Assembly: GCA_965194535.1 (NCBI GenBank)
Contig: OZ239145.1
Span: 1,981,412-2,045,411, forward strand
Length of the DNA stretch: 64,000 bases
Direction: 5' to 3'
Source: Verrucolacustris abundans
Lineage (GTDB): Bacteria > Verrucomicrobiota > Verrucomicrobiia > Methylacidiphilales > Verrucolacustridaceae
Shown here: in pieces, positions 26,785-35,581 of the stretch
How the letters are laid out: each line of letters starts with the position of its first letter
How positions within the stretch are numbered: position 1 is the stretch's first letter
Notes under the pieces: generated by a model
Database searches by the model: none
What the model was told of the DNA's origin: nothing
Seen by the model: only the letters and a program-made list of their open reading frames with translations
Position numbers and translations under genes: made by a program

Positions 26785-27548
26785 CAATTTTTCCAAGGAG
26801 CCTTTCCTGCAGTCCAAAGCTGCTCAAGGTATTGCCGATCTCTTATCGTATCCATGGGCTGCCAGAAGCCCTGATGTTTATAGGCGTGCAGTTCGCCTTT
26901 CGCAGAAAGCCCCTTCAAAGGTTCCTGCTCCCATGTCGTCGCATCCCCACTGATCGCTTGGAGAACGGAAGGTTCCAGAACAAAAAAGCCGCCGTTGATC
27001 CACCCCCCATCTCCCTCTGGCTTCTCAATAAAACCGGTTACGGACTCGCCCTCAACCTGCAGAGCCCCAAACCGTCCTGGAGGCTGGACGGCTGTGACCG
27101 TCGCTTTTTTTTCCGCCTTCTTGTGGGAGGCAACCAGTGCGGAGATATCCACATCCCCAACTCCATCCCCATAAGTCATGCAGAAGGTTTTATTACCGAT
27201 ATAACTAGCCACCCGCTTTAGACGACCTCCCGTCATGGTTCCTTCTCCGGTATCAACGATCGTCACCCTCCAGGGCTCTGCGTTGCGCTGGTGAACTTCC
27301 ATGGAGTTTTTCTCCATATCGAAGGTCACATCTGACATGTGGAGAAAATAGTTGGCAAAATACTCCTTGATGAGATAGCCCCGATACCCGGTGCAAACAA
27401 CAAAGTCATGAATCCCGTGGGCGGAGTAGATCTTCATCACATGCCATAAAATAGGTCGCCCCCCGATTTCCACCATGGGCTTGGGCCTAGTCTGGGACTC
27501 CTCGGCGATGCGGCTGCCCACGCCCCCGGCAAGAATCACGGCTTTCAT
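26781..27548 (-). CDS. rfbF: RfbF, glucose-1-phosphate cytidylyltransferase
   Basis: 255 aa, the normal length. It makes CDP-glucose from CTP and glucose-1-phosphate, the entry step to CDP-3,6-dideoxyhexoses. The N-terminus shows the nucleotidyltransferase motif KAVILAGGVGSRI and RPKPMVEIGGRPILWHVMK. TYGDGVGDVD contains the metal-binding Asp, and GFIEKPEGDGGWINGGFFV is the sugar-binding stretch. It heads the tightly overlapping set rfbF-rfbG-rfbH, 28 bases after the upstream GT10 gene. Confidence 0.95.
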   Translation of the reverse strand: MKAVILAGGVGSRIAEESQTRPKPMVEIGGRPILWHVMKIYSAHGIHDFVVCTGYRGYLIKEYFANYFLHMSDVTFDMEKNSMEVHQRNAEPWRVTIVDTGEGTMTGGRLKRVASYIGNKTFCMTYGDGVGDVDISALVASHKKAEKKATVTAVQPPGRFGALQVEGESVTGFIEKPEGDGGWINGGFFVLEPSVLQAISGDATTWEQEPLKGLSAKGELHAYKHQGFWQPMDTIRDRQYLEQLWTAGKAPWKNW

Positions 27549-27576
27549 GGAAACTCACGCCTCATGTCTGAGGGGA

Positions 27577-28650
27577 TTATCGCTGAAAATCTGCCGCTGG
27601 GCGAGCTTTGGATTCGGGCAGTGTGGATTCCAGATGGCGCCGAAAAACATCCACATACTTATCCACATCAAAAAACTCTGTGGCTCCAGCCTCCAGAAAA
27701 CGAGCCCCTGCCCCCAGGTACGCCTCCTTCTCTTCTCGGGTCATGGCGCGGAGAAACCGCACCAGCTGTTCCCCACTGCGGAAGCGCTCCATAGGGAGAA
27801 ACGTTTCCGGTGGAAGCCAACGGGTGGCCTCGGGGTGCCCTTGATAAATGGGGATGCAACCGGCAAAAAGGGCATTGAAGATTTTTTCCGTGATATATCC
27901 TCGGAGGGAAGAACAGTTTTCCGGAACGAGAGCGAACTCACAAGTGGCCAGAGCCTGTAGTTTTGCTTTCCCCAGCTCCAAAACTCCCCGGTAGGCAGAG
28001 TTTGGCCACTGAAAAAGCCTCCGCGCGAGGGCCGGGCATCTTTTTGCGAAGCTCCGCTGCCATTTTAGCGAGTGAACTATATGGCGATCCCAGCCTGAGC
28101 CGGCAAGGAACATCTCCCCTTTCAAAATTTTCCCAGCCTGGATCGCCAGGCGATTTCTTTTTTGATAAAGATCGCCCGGTATTTCGCTTTTTTTCCAAGA
28201 GTTTACCATTCCCAAAAGATGCGGCCGGGCCTGCTTCAGAGCTAACTCGCGGTTTTGGCGGCCAGCCTTCATATCCAAGGAGTAGGGAAGCCAGAAGACC
28301 TTCTGCCCATCGACCTCGTCCAGATCGTACGTCAGAATTTTCCGCGCTAGCGGCTTGAGCTCCTGATAAGTAGCGTGAGGCTGTAGGTGAAAATTTTCCG
28401 AGATCACCAGAAGAAAAGGGACGCCTTGCGCAAGGCACCGCCGCAGATCTGGGTCGTCTATCCGCGGGCAGTCCCAAAAGACCGCCACATCCGGCAAAGC
28501 CCCTGCCCAGGCCTTAAAAGGGCGTATTTCGAACCCGCCCTGGGCCAAGTTAGCCTGCAGACGTATGCCTGCCTCCAAAAGCTCAGGAACGGTGCTGGTT
28601 TCCGGTTTCATCCCGTCCCCATAGACATTTTTTTCGGCCACGCGGATCAT
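27577..28650 (-). CDS. GT10 family glycosyltransferase
   Basis: 357 aa. The C-terminal half has the GT10 donor motif CEFALVPENCSSLRGYITEK followed by IFNALFAGCIPIYQGHPE. Glu and Lys of the E-N...TEK pattern, which bind the GDP-sugar phosphates, are kept. The N-terminal half is an Ala/Leu-rich acceptor domain. It is coupled by ATGA to the upstream GT2 gene. It is quite different from the GT10 enzyme at 4671, so two distinct linkages are expected. Donor not proven to be GDP-fucose. Confidence 0.85.
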   Translation of the reverse strand: MIRVAEKNVYGDGMKPETSTVPELLEAGIRLQANLAQGGFEIRPFKAWAGALPDVAVFWDCPRIDDPDLRRCLAQGVPFLLVISENFHLQPHATYQELKPLARKILTYDLDEVDGQKVFWLPYSLDMKAGRQNRELALKQARPHLLGMVNSWKKSEIPGDLYQKRNRLAIQAGKILKGEMFLAGSGWDRHIVHSLKWQRSFAKRCPALARRLFQWPNSAYRGVLELGKAKLQALATCEFALVPENCSSLRGYITEKIFNALFAGCIPIYQGHPEATRWLPPETFLPMERFRSGEQLVRFLRAMTREEKEAYLGAGARFLEAGATEFFDVDKYVDVFRRHLESTLPESKARPAADFQR

Positions 28651-29555
28651 GCCCTTGCTCCTGCCTTCATCAACCTGAGCAGAATTCTCAGCTTGTTATT
28701 GCGAAAAAATCGGTGGGCGGCCGATAGCGAAAAAACCTGCCAATCCCAGTCCTCCTCCCGGGTCTCAGCCTGGAGCCATGCGTTGAGCCAACGGGAAGTC
28801 AAACGGGCGTTCCGCCGAAGTTGGACATATCGTCGAGCCGCCGGATCCCCTTGACACAAGTCCAACTGCAATAGCCACCGCTTGCTTTCTTCCCACCAAA
28901 GAAAGCCAGCCGAGCTTTGTCCGCCGTGACGGCGATAAGTAAAGTTCCGTTCCGTGCGCAGAAGAATCGGTCCGCGGCAGGCAACCCGGGAAAGAAAGGC
29001 CACATCCCCGCACCGCCCATAGGGCTCGGCAAAGTCGATATCCGCACCGAAAGCCGCGCTCCAGCGGTACACCGTAGGTGGTAAGGGAATGAATGAATCA
29101 CAGTACCATTGAGCAAAGTCAGTCGGCCCGCGGAACCACTGGTCCTCTAGAAGGCGAGGAACAAGGCTGCCCTGGGAATTCCCGCCTTCATTAATCACCT
29201 TCCCGTTGCAGGACACCGCGACTGCTTCCGGATGGTTAAGGATTGCGTCACGCGTTTTCCTGCAGAAATCGGGATGCATCAGATCGTCATCGTGAAACAC
29301 ACAGAGCCAGGGGGTCTGCGTGACTTGCGTGAATGCACGCCTGGTGTTTTCCACGACCGAAACCGCACGAGGCAGACCGAGAAGTTGTAATGTCGGATAT
29401 CGGCCCAAGAGCTCCTTGAGCGGAAAGTCGCTTCCATTGTCAAAAAGTTCGATGTGGTCAAACGGTTCGTCCTGGGCAAAGACCGAATCTAGGGTTTGAA
29501 GAAGCATCTCCTTCCGGTTGTGGGACAAAATCCGCAGGGTGATACCTGGTCGCAT
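28647..29555 (-). CDS. GT2 family glycosyltransferase
   Basis: 302-aa GT-A glycosyltransferase. LRILSHNRKEMLLQTLDSVF opens the domain, FDNGSDFPLKELL is the donor loop, and CVFHDDDLMHPDF is the DXD site. SCNGKVIN and the later RCGDVAFLSRVAC are typical of the catalytic region. It starts 3 bases after the upstream gene ends and overlaps the downstream GT10 gene by ATGA. It is part of the five-gene glycosyltransferase unit 27577-32433. Confidence 0.88.
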   Translation of the reverse strand: MRPGITLRILSHNRKEMLLQTLDSVFAQDEPFDHIELFDNGSDFPLKELLGRYPTLQLLGLPRAVSVVENTRRAFTQVTQTPWLCVFHDDDLMHPDFCRKTRDAILNHPEAVAVSCNGKVINEGGNSQGSLVPRLLEDQWFRGPTDFAQWYCDSFIPLPPTVYRWSAAFGADIDFAEPYGRCGDVAFLSRVACRGPILLRTERNFTYRRHGGQSSAGFLWWEESKRWLLQLDLCQGDPAARRYVQLRRNARLTSRWLNAWLQAETREEDWDWQVFSLSAAHRFFRNNKLRILLRLMKAGARA

Positions 29556-29558
29556 GAA

Positions 29559-30521
29559 TTACCTTTTTTTTACAGGCCCCTTGGAGCGCCCCCAGCCCCG
29601 GAGACGATCCCACAACTTTTGCCAGAGATCTCTTCTTCCTTCTAACCGTCGGTAATGGCTGTGAAAGACCCCTTCGTCCAGCCTTGCGTCAGGCTCCAAG
29701 GCTGTTGGCGGCTTGAGCGGAAACATCATGGCATGAACGCGGTGCATCTTCAAATCTGCGAATTCCCGTTCCACCGTATGGGTGGCAAATTGGTCAAAAC
29801 CAATGTTCCGCACCAGATTCACCCGGGGAACGATACAGTACATGCCCTGCTCCCAGAGGGAGAGGGTCCAACGATAATCCCAAGCATCCAGTTTTTTGGC
29901 GTAGGTGTGCCGGAAAGAGCGCTCCCAGTAGGCCCACTCCCTGCGGGAAAGCCCCACCTTGTTCTCTCTTCGCAATCGCGAAAGCCCCCCCAGCAACTTT
30001 TCTTCCCGGTCAAACCAGTGCCACGCTCTCTTCCAAGTGCCCCAGCCCCACGAATGGTGATACCGAGTAAAGCGGTAGCTCTGGTCACCCGGCCAAAGCT
30101 GGGGGTCGTCATAGTTGTTGCCGGAGATCGCGCCTACTTTTGGATTGTTTCGATACTTATCTAACAACTCAGCCGTAAAACGAAAAAAGGACGGGTCAGG
30201 AATAGTATCGTCCTCCAGCACGATCGTTTCACCCTCTCTTTCGAAGACCCAGTCCAGCCCCTTCGAAACGCTCAGGTATGACCCTAGGTTGCTCCCCCTC
30301 TCAAGGAGCTCCCAACGACACGGCCAATCGATCATCTCGCGAAAAACCTTCCGCGACTCTTCCACTCCTTTTTTTATCTCCTCATCCCCATTCTTGGCGC
30401 CGTCGGAAATGCCATAAAGGCTCGGCGGCCGAGCCTCCCTCACCTTCTCCATCACTTGTTTCAGATGATTAGGCCTGCGATAAAAGAAGACCGCAACCGG
30501 AGTTTGAAGACGCCAACTCAT
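29559..30521 (-). CDS. GT-A glycosyltransferase, HlpA-like
   Basis: 320 aa. VAVFFYRRPNHLKQVMEKV and SDGAKNGDEE start the domain, TIVLEDDTIPDPSFFRF is the DXD-containing motif, and YHHSWGWGTWKRAWHWFD is characteristic of the group often annotated as glycosyltransferase or hemolytic protein HlpA-like. The start is placed at MSWRLQTPVAV (30521), which overlaps the preceding stop as ATGA. The 26 codons before it lie in the upstream gene. A sugar-transfer role is probable, with substrate unknown. Confidence 0.8.
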   Translation of the reverse strand: MSWRLQTPVAVFFYRRPNHLKQVMEKVREARPPSLYGISDGAKNGDEEIKKGVEESRKVFREMIDWPCRWELLERGSNLGSYLSVSKGLDWVFEREGETIVLEDDTIPDPSFFRFTAELLDKYRNNPKVGAISGNNYDDPQLWPGDQSYRFTRYHHSWGWGTWKRAWHWFDREEKLLGGLSRLRRENKVGLSRREWAYWERSFRHTYAKKLDAWDYRWTLSLWEQGMYCIVPRVNLVRNIGFDQFATHTVEREFADLKMHRVHAMMFPLKPPTALEPDARLDEGVFHSHYRRLEGRRDLWQKLWDRLRGWGRSKGPVKKR

Positions 30522-31291
30522 GAGCGCACTCTTTTGAAGAGGTTTTCGATCGGCCGGAGGAGTTTTCGATCTAAGCGCATATCGAATATCCTCTTCCATA
30601 GGGCTTGAGGATCCTCACTTCCGCCCCAATTTCCCGTCGCGTGATGAATGGCCATGGAGTTGGGCTTCTGCACTGGAGTGTTGATCCCTGACAATCCCTG
30701 CTCAACTGGGTTCAAGTAGTCTGGATGATAAATTCGTGCGCCCGAAGCTTCGAAGAAGTCAAATTTCTTGTCTCTTGGAATTTCGTGACAACCAAAGACT
30801 GGGAGTATTTCCTTCGTAAAGATCGTGTTATTCATCACCGCCTTATCCAGATTTTGATATCTCTCCTTTATTTTCGCGACCCAGAGGCACTTGCTCGGGG
30901 CAGAGATCCAACTGGTTCCGATCGAGCATTTTCTTAGGCGGTTTTGCAACGAAAGTAGCCCCACCGTTAAGCCACTGTATTCTAGTATCGAATCGGGCGA
31001 GCAAAGAAGCTCAACATCCGTATCCAAATATAGCCCTCCCTCCTCCATTAAGGCGTGCAACCTGATATAGTCTGAAGCAAACGCATATAAGCCCCTGTTC
31101 ATCATTTTCGCGACAAAGGGGTGGTTCATGGGGCTATTCCCTTCATCCCATTTCTTTATCTCCCAATCTGGAAGATATTTCTTCCAGCTGCCCAGACATC
31201 GTTGCGCCAATGGCTGTAATGGCTGTCTGCCAAGCCATACAAAATGGATTTTTTTCGGCAGGGGAGGATTCAATTTTTCTATTTTGCTCAT
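30518..31291 (-). CDS. GT32 family glycosyltransferase (OCH1-like, DXD)
   Basis: 257 aa. The N-terminus PPLPKKIHFVWLGRQPL and ASDYIRLHALMEEGGLYLDT followed by DVEL form the classical GT32 DXD motif. FVAKMMNRGLYAFASDY precedes it. Family members transfer mannose, galactose or related sugars. The gene is ATGA-coupled on both sides, to the GT61 gene before it and the HlpA-like gene after it. Confidence 0.9.
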   Translation of the reverse strand: MSKIEKLNPPLPKKIHFVWLGRQPLQPLAQRCLGSWKKYLPDWEIKKWDEGNSPMNHPFVAKMMNRGLYAFASDYIRLHALMEEGGLYLDTDVELLCSPDSILEYSGLTVGLLSLQNRLRKCSIGTSWISAPSKCLWVAKIKERYQNLDKAVMNNTIFTKEILPVFGCHEIPRDKKFDFFEASGARIYHPDYLNPVEQGLSGINTPVQKPNSMAIHHATGNWGGSEDPQALWKRIFDMRLDRKLLRPIENLFKRVRS

Positions 31292-32433
31292 CCAGCACCT
31301 ATTTGAGCTAAGACTTCTAGAGTTTTCTCCGCACTGGTTGATATTGGGGCCGCGGGTTGACCATGTCCCATAATCACCTCCCAGTCTTCCCCGTTGCCGA
31401 TAACTGCCCCATACTTCAAATTAGCTACAACGCATGTATCACGGTAGCACGGATTGACATACTTCGGGCTGAAGAGTTCGAGCACGGTAGTCCCGGGTTC
31501 GCAAAAAACGAGGTTTGTAAGAGCCGCCCCGTGGGCAGCGACAATTGTCTCTGCTGAATGAAATAGTCTCGCCTGTTCTGCCACACTTGCCCCCTCACAC
31601 TCGTAAGCTTCGTAACCCTGTAAGGCAAGCTGGCGACGAATTTCCGATTCGTGCTGAAGAATTCGGTGCTTTGCGTCTGCCCTGCCAACAAAGATTTTAC
31701 GTTTTGCAAAGGGGTGTTCGCCAGGAAAGAGTTTTTTCAAATAGTCGACTGTCCCGCTTGGCACAACTCCGGTCGTGCTAGGTAGGCTAGGCAAGGTCAG
31801 GTTTTCGCAATAATATCCTTTCGCCTTAGGCCCAAGAATTCGACATCTGTTCAGCGGTATTCCGGCTACAAGAAGCGTTTCTTTTTGAAAAGGTTTATTT
31901 ATTCCAGTTACCAAAATATGATCGAATTCAGCAAGTTGGTAGCCCGCCTTCAGAATCAGATTGATCCTCGGCAAGACATCCGTCATCCAGTGGAAGTAAG
32001 TCTCACCTCCCGTGCTAGCCAAAAGAAGTGTCTGGCCGCGAAGCATCTCCCTACTAGGAAGAATGAGACGCCGGAGAGTCCAGTGCAGTTCAGGGGGTGT
32101 TCCCCATTGAATCGAGACTTCAGGAATCAATTGATTTTCTTTATCAACAACCCCAACCGTTGGCCCGTAAACGGTTGCCCCAGATAATTCAGCCACTCCA
32201 GTTTCTGGATATTCCAAGGAATTTGCACATAGATGAGGATGGGGATAGGGCCAAGCGCGATTAGACTCTTGAACTAAATGAGTTCGTTTTTTTTCGATGA
32301 CTTTGGGTGGAAGATCACCCCATGTTTTTATGCCGACAGGCCCGGGCAGGCGAATGCCGCACCTTGCGAAAATGCGGCGAACAGTGCGGGTCACTCTAGT
32401 CCTTATCTTCTTCAAAAATGAATATTCCCTCAT
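31288..32433 (-). CDS. GT61 family glycosyltransferase
   Basis: 381 aa of the DUF563/GT61 type. TYFHWMTDVLPRINLI is the conserved N-terminal motif. AKRKIFVGRADAKHRIL, then SVAEQARLFHSAETIVAAHG and AALTNLVFCEPGTTVLELFS are the C-terminal signature. The basic N-terminal 25 residues could contact the membrane. It is the first gene of the long minus-strand operon, and the 232 bases up to the divergent exporter gene must hold its promoter, though I could not pick a convincing one. Confidence 0.88.
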   Translation of the reverse strand: MREYSFLKKIRTRVTRTVRRIFARCGIRLPGPVGIKTWGDLPPKVIEKKRTHLVQESNRAWPYPHPHLCANSLEYPETGVAELSGATVYGPTVGVVDKENQLIPEVSIQWGTPPELHWTLRRLILPSREMLRGQTLLLASTGGETYFHWMTDVLPRINLILKAGYQLAEFDHILVTGINKPFQKETLLVAGIPLNRCRILGPKAKGYYCENLTLPSLPSTTGVVPSGTVDYLKKLFPGEHPFAKRKIFVGRADAKHRILQHESEIRRQLALQGYEAYECEGASVAEQARLFHSAETIVAAHGAALTNLVFCEPGTTVLELFSPKYVNPCYRDTCVVANLKYGAVIGNGEDWEVIMGHGQPAAPISTSAEKTLEVLAQIGAG

Positions 32434-32665
32434 TATGTCTTCACTGTTTTTGATTGGCTATTCCACTGCGTGGCGCCATTTGATCCATATATACTGCCCT
32501 CTCAATGGTCATGGTAAAGGCCATTACTAAATGCCTCGTTTCGCGTTTTTGCTTAAATCCTCTCTTCCCTTTTGCTGCCCGCTCTTGGCCCGCCAGATCC
32601 AAACCTCATAAATATCTACGATCATTAGAATCGTATTTGTTATCAAGCATTGTTAATTTCTGATT

Positions 32666-34555
32666 GTGCAGGAGCTTAAAAAGATTTGGGCCTTTGGCAT
32701 CCCCTACCTCAAGCCGTACCGCTCTCGGTTCATTCTGGGAATCGCGCTCAGCATGTTCTTTGGGCTTTCGAACGGTCTTTTTGTTCTTTCCGTCAACGCC
32801 CTCTTCAACCGACTCGCCCCTCCTGCCGCTGTCTCGGCAATTCAGTCCAAGTCCACGGCCACCTCCGCTGAAACACAAGCTCCTCAGTTGGAATCGTTTT
32901 CTAAGAGAATAAAAGCTGCTGTGGCTCCGCTGGGCGAATCCTTTAAAAAAGTTTCTGATAATTGGCTTCCCCGCATGGGCCAACCGGTGACTTGGCAACA
33001 GATGCTGGGCGGCTTCTTTCTGCTGCCGCTCGTCATGGGAGGCCGAGCTATGGCCAGCTACTTCAGCACGTACTGCCTGACTTGGGTCAGCGCCCGCGTG
33101 ATCCGAGACATGCAGGTCGCCGCGCTTCGCAAAGCGCAGGAACTTTCTATGGCTTTTTTTCAGCGGATGCCGGTCTCCGACATCTACGCACGGATCACCC
33201 AGGACACCAACGCCATCTACACCGCCATGACCAACGGCTTCATAGATACCATCCGGGAGCCTTTCACCATCCTCAGCATTCTGATCAGTATGCTGGTAAT
33301 CGATTGGAAGCTTACCTTGATAGCCAGCTTTATGCTTCCCTTGGTGCTCGTGCCGGTGATCTCCAGCGGCAAACGACTCCGCATGCTGACAAAGAAGTTC
33401 ACCAGCCTCTCCGTGACGCAAAGCGGAAGTTTATTGGAAGCACTCGCCGCCATTCGGATCGTCAAGGCCTACGCCATGGAGGCGCTACAATTGAAGTCAT
33501 TCCGGGAACAAGCCAATGTCGGAGTCGAGATGAGCGTCAAAACGGCGCAAACACGCAATCTTCTCAATCCCCTGATCGAAGTTCTATCCATGCTTGGAGT
33601 TGGTTTTCTTCTGGTCTTTGTCTTCACCACGAACGCCAAGCCCGGAAATCTGGTTGCGTTCCTTACGGCCCTTCTCCTCGCACCTCTCTCCATCAAGCGA
33701 ATTGCCAATCTTCACCTTACCCTGCAGATGACGACGGTCAGCACCCAGCGATTAGAAGAGTTATTTTCCGAAAAGCCCAGCGTGGTGGAGCCCGCCCATC
33801 CCCGGGCCCTGAATAAATTCAACCAGGGCATTCGGATTGAAGGGGTCACATTCTCCTACGGGCACACGGATGTATTGCATGAGGTCTCCTTTGATATTCC
33901 TAAAGGCAAAAAGATCGGCCTCGCCGGCGAAAGCGGCTCAGGCAAAAGCACTCTGATCAATTTGCTGATGCGTTTCTACGACCCGACCAAAGGAAAGATC
34001 CTGTTAGACGGTCACGACCTCAAGGAGTACGCGACGAAGGATCTTCTCGCCCAGATGGCCTTGGTGAGCCAAGACGTAGTTCTCTTCAACCTCCCGGTGG
34101 CCACAAACATTGGCTTTGGTCACGAAGGGGCGAGCCAGGCAGAGATCGAGCAGGCCGCCAAACGCGCCTATGCCCACGACTTCATCATGAAGATGCCCAC
34201 GGGCTACGACTCCCCTTGCGGCGAGCGGGGTCAGCTCCTTTCCGGAGGACAGAAAGCCCGTGTAGCGATTGCGAGGGCGTTTGTCCGTAACGCCCCGATC
34301 TTGGTGCTCGACGAGCCAACTGCTGCTTTGGATTCCCGAGCGGAAAAAGAGATTCAAAGCGCCATCGATTCACTCGAGGAGGGCCGTACCGTGATCTGTA
34401 TCGCGCATCGGCTTTCCACTCTGGCTAACATGGATGAAATCATTGTTCTGGATCATGGTCGTATTGTGGAACGCGGAAATTTTGAAGAGCTTCTCCGAGC
34501 CAAAGGACATTTCGCGAAGATGGCGGAACAGCAGAGGCTGACTGCTTCGAGTTAA
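32666..34555 (+). CDS. ABC exporter, MsbA-like half transporter
   Basis: 629-residue fusion of a six-helix membrane domain and an ATPase domain, working as a homodimer to export lipids or lipid-linked glycans. The ATPase has Walker A GLAGESGSGKSTLINLL, signature LLSGGQKARVAIARA, Walker B ILVLDEPTAALD and the switch His in CIAHRLS. A long Ala/Ser-rich insertion follows the first membrane segment (about residues 50-105). The start is a GTG, since TAA lies four codons upstream and no ATG is near. It stands alone and divergent from the glycan operon, which suggests export of its product. Confidence 0.88.
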   Translation: MQELKKIWAFGIPYLKPYRSRFILGIALSMFFGLSNGLFVLSVNALFNRLAPPAAVSAIQSKSTATSAETQAPQLESFSKRIKAAVAPLGESFKKVSDNWLPRMGQPVTWQQMLGGFFLLPLVMGGRAMASYFSTYCLTWVSARVIRDMQVAALRKAQELSMAFFQRMPVSDIYARITQDTNAIYTAMTNGFIDTIREPFTILSILISMLVIDWKLTLIASFMLPLVLVPVISSGKRLRMLTKKFTSLSVTQSGSLLEALAAIRIVKAYAMEALQLKSFREQANVGVEMSVKTAQTRNLLNPLIEVLSMLGVGFLLVFVFTTNAKPGNLVAFLTALLLAPLSIKRIANLHLTLQMTTVSTQRLEELFSEKPSVVEPAHPRALNKFNQGIRIEGVTFSYGHTDVLHEVSFDIPKGKKIGLAGESGSGKSTLINLLMRFYDPTKGKILLDGHDLKEYATKDLLAQMALVSQDVVLFNLPVATNIGFGHEGASQAEIEQAAKRAYAHDFIMKMPTGYDSPCGERGQLLSGGQKARVAIARAFVRNAPILVLDEPTAALDSRAEKEIQSAIDSLEEGRTVICIAHRLSTLANMDEIIVLDHGRIVERGNFEELLRAKGHFAKMAEQQRLTASS

Positions 34556-34594
34556 GAAGAGCCGGCAAGGAATGATTTCGGATGTTGCCCGCGC

Positions 34595-34687
34595 CCCGCA
34601 TTCGCGGGACACGCTTACGCGTGGAATTCGGAAAGCGTAAATCGACCTGCGGTTTCGGGATCCCGCATGAGCGGGAGATTCGGAAAG
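34595..34687. repeat. REP-like palindromes with a short direct repeat
   Basis: Downstream of the exporter gene, two GC-rich palindromes occur: CCCGC-ATTC-GCGGG (34595-34608) and TCCCGC-ATGA-GCGGGA (34661-34676). Each is followed at a distance by the 10-base word ATTCGGAAAG (34626-34635 and 34678-34687). A third palindrome of the same core lies at 37924-37941. They look like a REP-type family and may also end transcription. The rest of 34556-34810 shows no gene. Confidence 0.7.
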
Positions 34688-34810
34688 TGGAACTATCGTG
34701 AAATCTGAATTGGAGGGCAGAGCCAAAAGGTTTTCTTATCCGTGTGCGATCATCTGCCGTTGATGAATCTCCACAAACGAACTTTCACAAAAAGTCTTCG
34801 GCAGGCCAGA

Positions 34811-35227
34811 TCAGGCCGACTCCCCACTCCCGCTGAGCACAAAACCTGCCTGGACGAAATGCGCATCGTCTGCGATCGCTTCCCGGCAACCCCGGGCGAT
34901 CATGGCCTCAAAGGAGATACAATCGGTCAGGCTTAATCTTCTCTCCTTGGCCTGCCGGGCACGGGCCGCCCCTCTTTCGTAGAGTCGTTCATCCACCCAG
35001 ACCAGTTCACACATTAGCAGAAGGGAACCGAGCCAATCCTCTACGGCACTCCATCCGAGCCGAGCCTGGGTGAGCGCCCAAGTTTCGTGCAGGACAAAAC
35101 TGGTGGTGAAGAGATGCCACCTCTCTTTTTCTGCCTGTAGGATCAGCTCTTTGGCTTGCTGGTGAAAATGATCGCTTCCATCTAGGAATGCGTAAAAGGC
35201 GCTGGTATCGACAAAAACAACTTTCAA
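34811..35227 (-). CDS. VapC-type PIN-domain toxin (module 1)
   Basis: 138-aa PIN-domain ribonuclease. Acidic active-site residues are seen in FVDTSAFYAFLD, the Glu of LHETWAL, the Asp of SLTDCISF and the Asp pair in AIADDAHF. Such toxins cut tRNA or rRNA when the antitoxin is lost. The start is a TTG (35227) that overlaps the antitoxin stop as TTGA, with GGGTGGAA before it. A further TTG at 35245 would add six untypical residues. The gene follows its antitoxin directly, as in vapBC operons. Confidence 0.85.
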   Translation of the reverse strand: MKVVFVDTSAFYAFLDGSDHFHQQAKELILQAEKERWHLFTTSFVLHETWALTQARLGWSAVEDWLGSLLLMCELVWVDERLYERGAARARQAKERRLSLTDCISFEAMIARGCREAIADDAHFVQAGFVLSGSGESA

Positions 35228-35457
35228 CGGATCGATTCCACCCAACCCTGATCATGATCTTTGAGATCTTGGCTGCTTAACGGCCGGTACTTTCCTGCAA
35301 TAGCGGCCAGAGGTTTTTGACCGCCATGGCCAAGTTTAGGCAAAACTAACGTCAGCCCTTCACGTATGATATCCGACATGCTTCGGGAGGTGACTGCCCC
35401 CGCCTTCTTAGTCGCCTCATACTGCCAATCTTCCAATTGAACCTGCGTTTTTACCAT
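35224..35457 (-). CDS. Ribbon-helix-helix antitoxin, VapB-like (module 1)
   Basis: 77 aa. The N-terminal VKTQVQLEDWQYEATKKAG and SRSMSDIIREGL form a ribbon-helix-helix DNA-binding fold (CopG/MetJ type). The C-terminal tail with PLSSQDLKDHDQGWVESI would wrap the toxin. Its start codon overlaps one arm of a perfect inverted repeat, the likely operator for autoregulation. It precedes the PIN toxin with a 4-base overlap. Confidence 0.83.
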   Translation of the reverse strand: MVKTQVQLEDWQYEATKKAGAVTSRSMSDIIREGLTLVLPKLGHGGQKPLAAIAGKYRPLSSQDLKDHDQGWVESIR

Positions 35458-35490
35458 GACATAATAGTGGCAGTTTTAGCCATTATGTCA
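35457..35490. promoter_or_regulatory. Inverted-repeat operator for VapBC module 1
   Basis: Perfect 9-base arms TGACATAAT (35457-35465) and ATTATGTCA (35482-35490), extended inward by GGC/GCC, lie across the antitoxin start codon. This is the expected position for binding by a ribbon-helix-helix antitoxin dimer of dimers. A weaker TGGCA/TGCCA pair lies nearer the second module's start. Confidence 0.7.
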
Positions 35491-35581
35491 ACTCCGGCCT
35501 CGCTCTTTCCAGGTTTCATAAATGCATTCCGATTATATTGAAGTTGATTGACTGATGGCATGCTGTTGCTAAAGTGCCAAC

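Noticed and set aside
32606..33421. 271-codon open frame on the minus strand opposite the ABC exporter gene
   Set aside because: The plus-strand frame carries clear exporter motifs. The opposite frame gives a His/Arg/Gln-rich sequence with no domain, typical of an antisense shadow.
32962..33816. 284-codon plus-strand frame inside the exporter gene
   Set aside because: It is out of frame with the exporter and very rich in His, Arg and Gln, so it is a shadow of the real frame.
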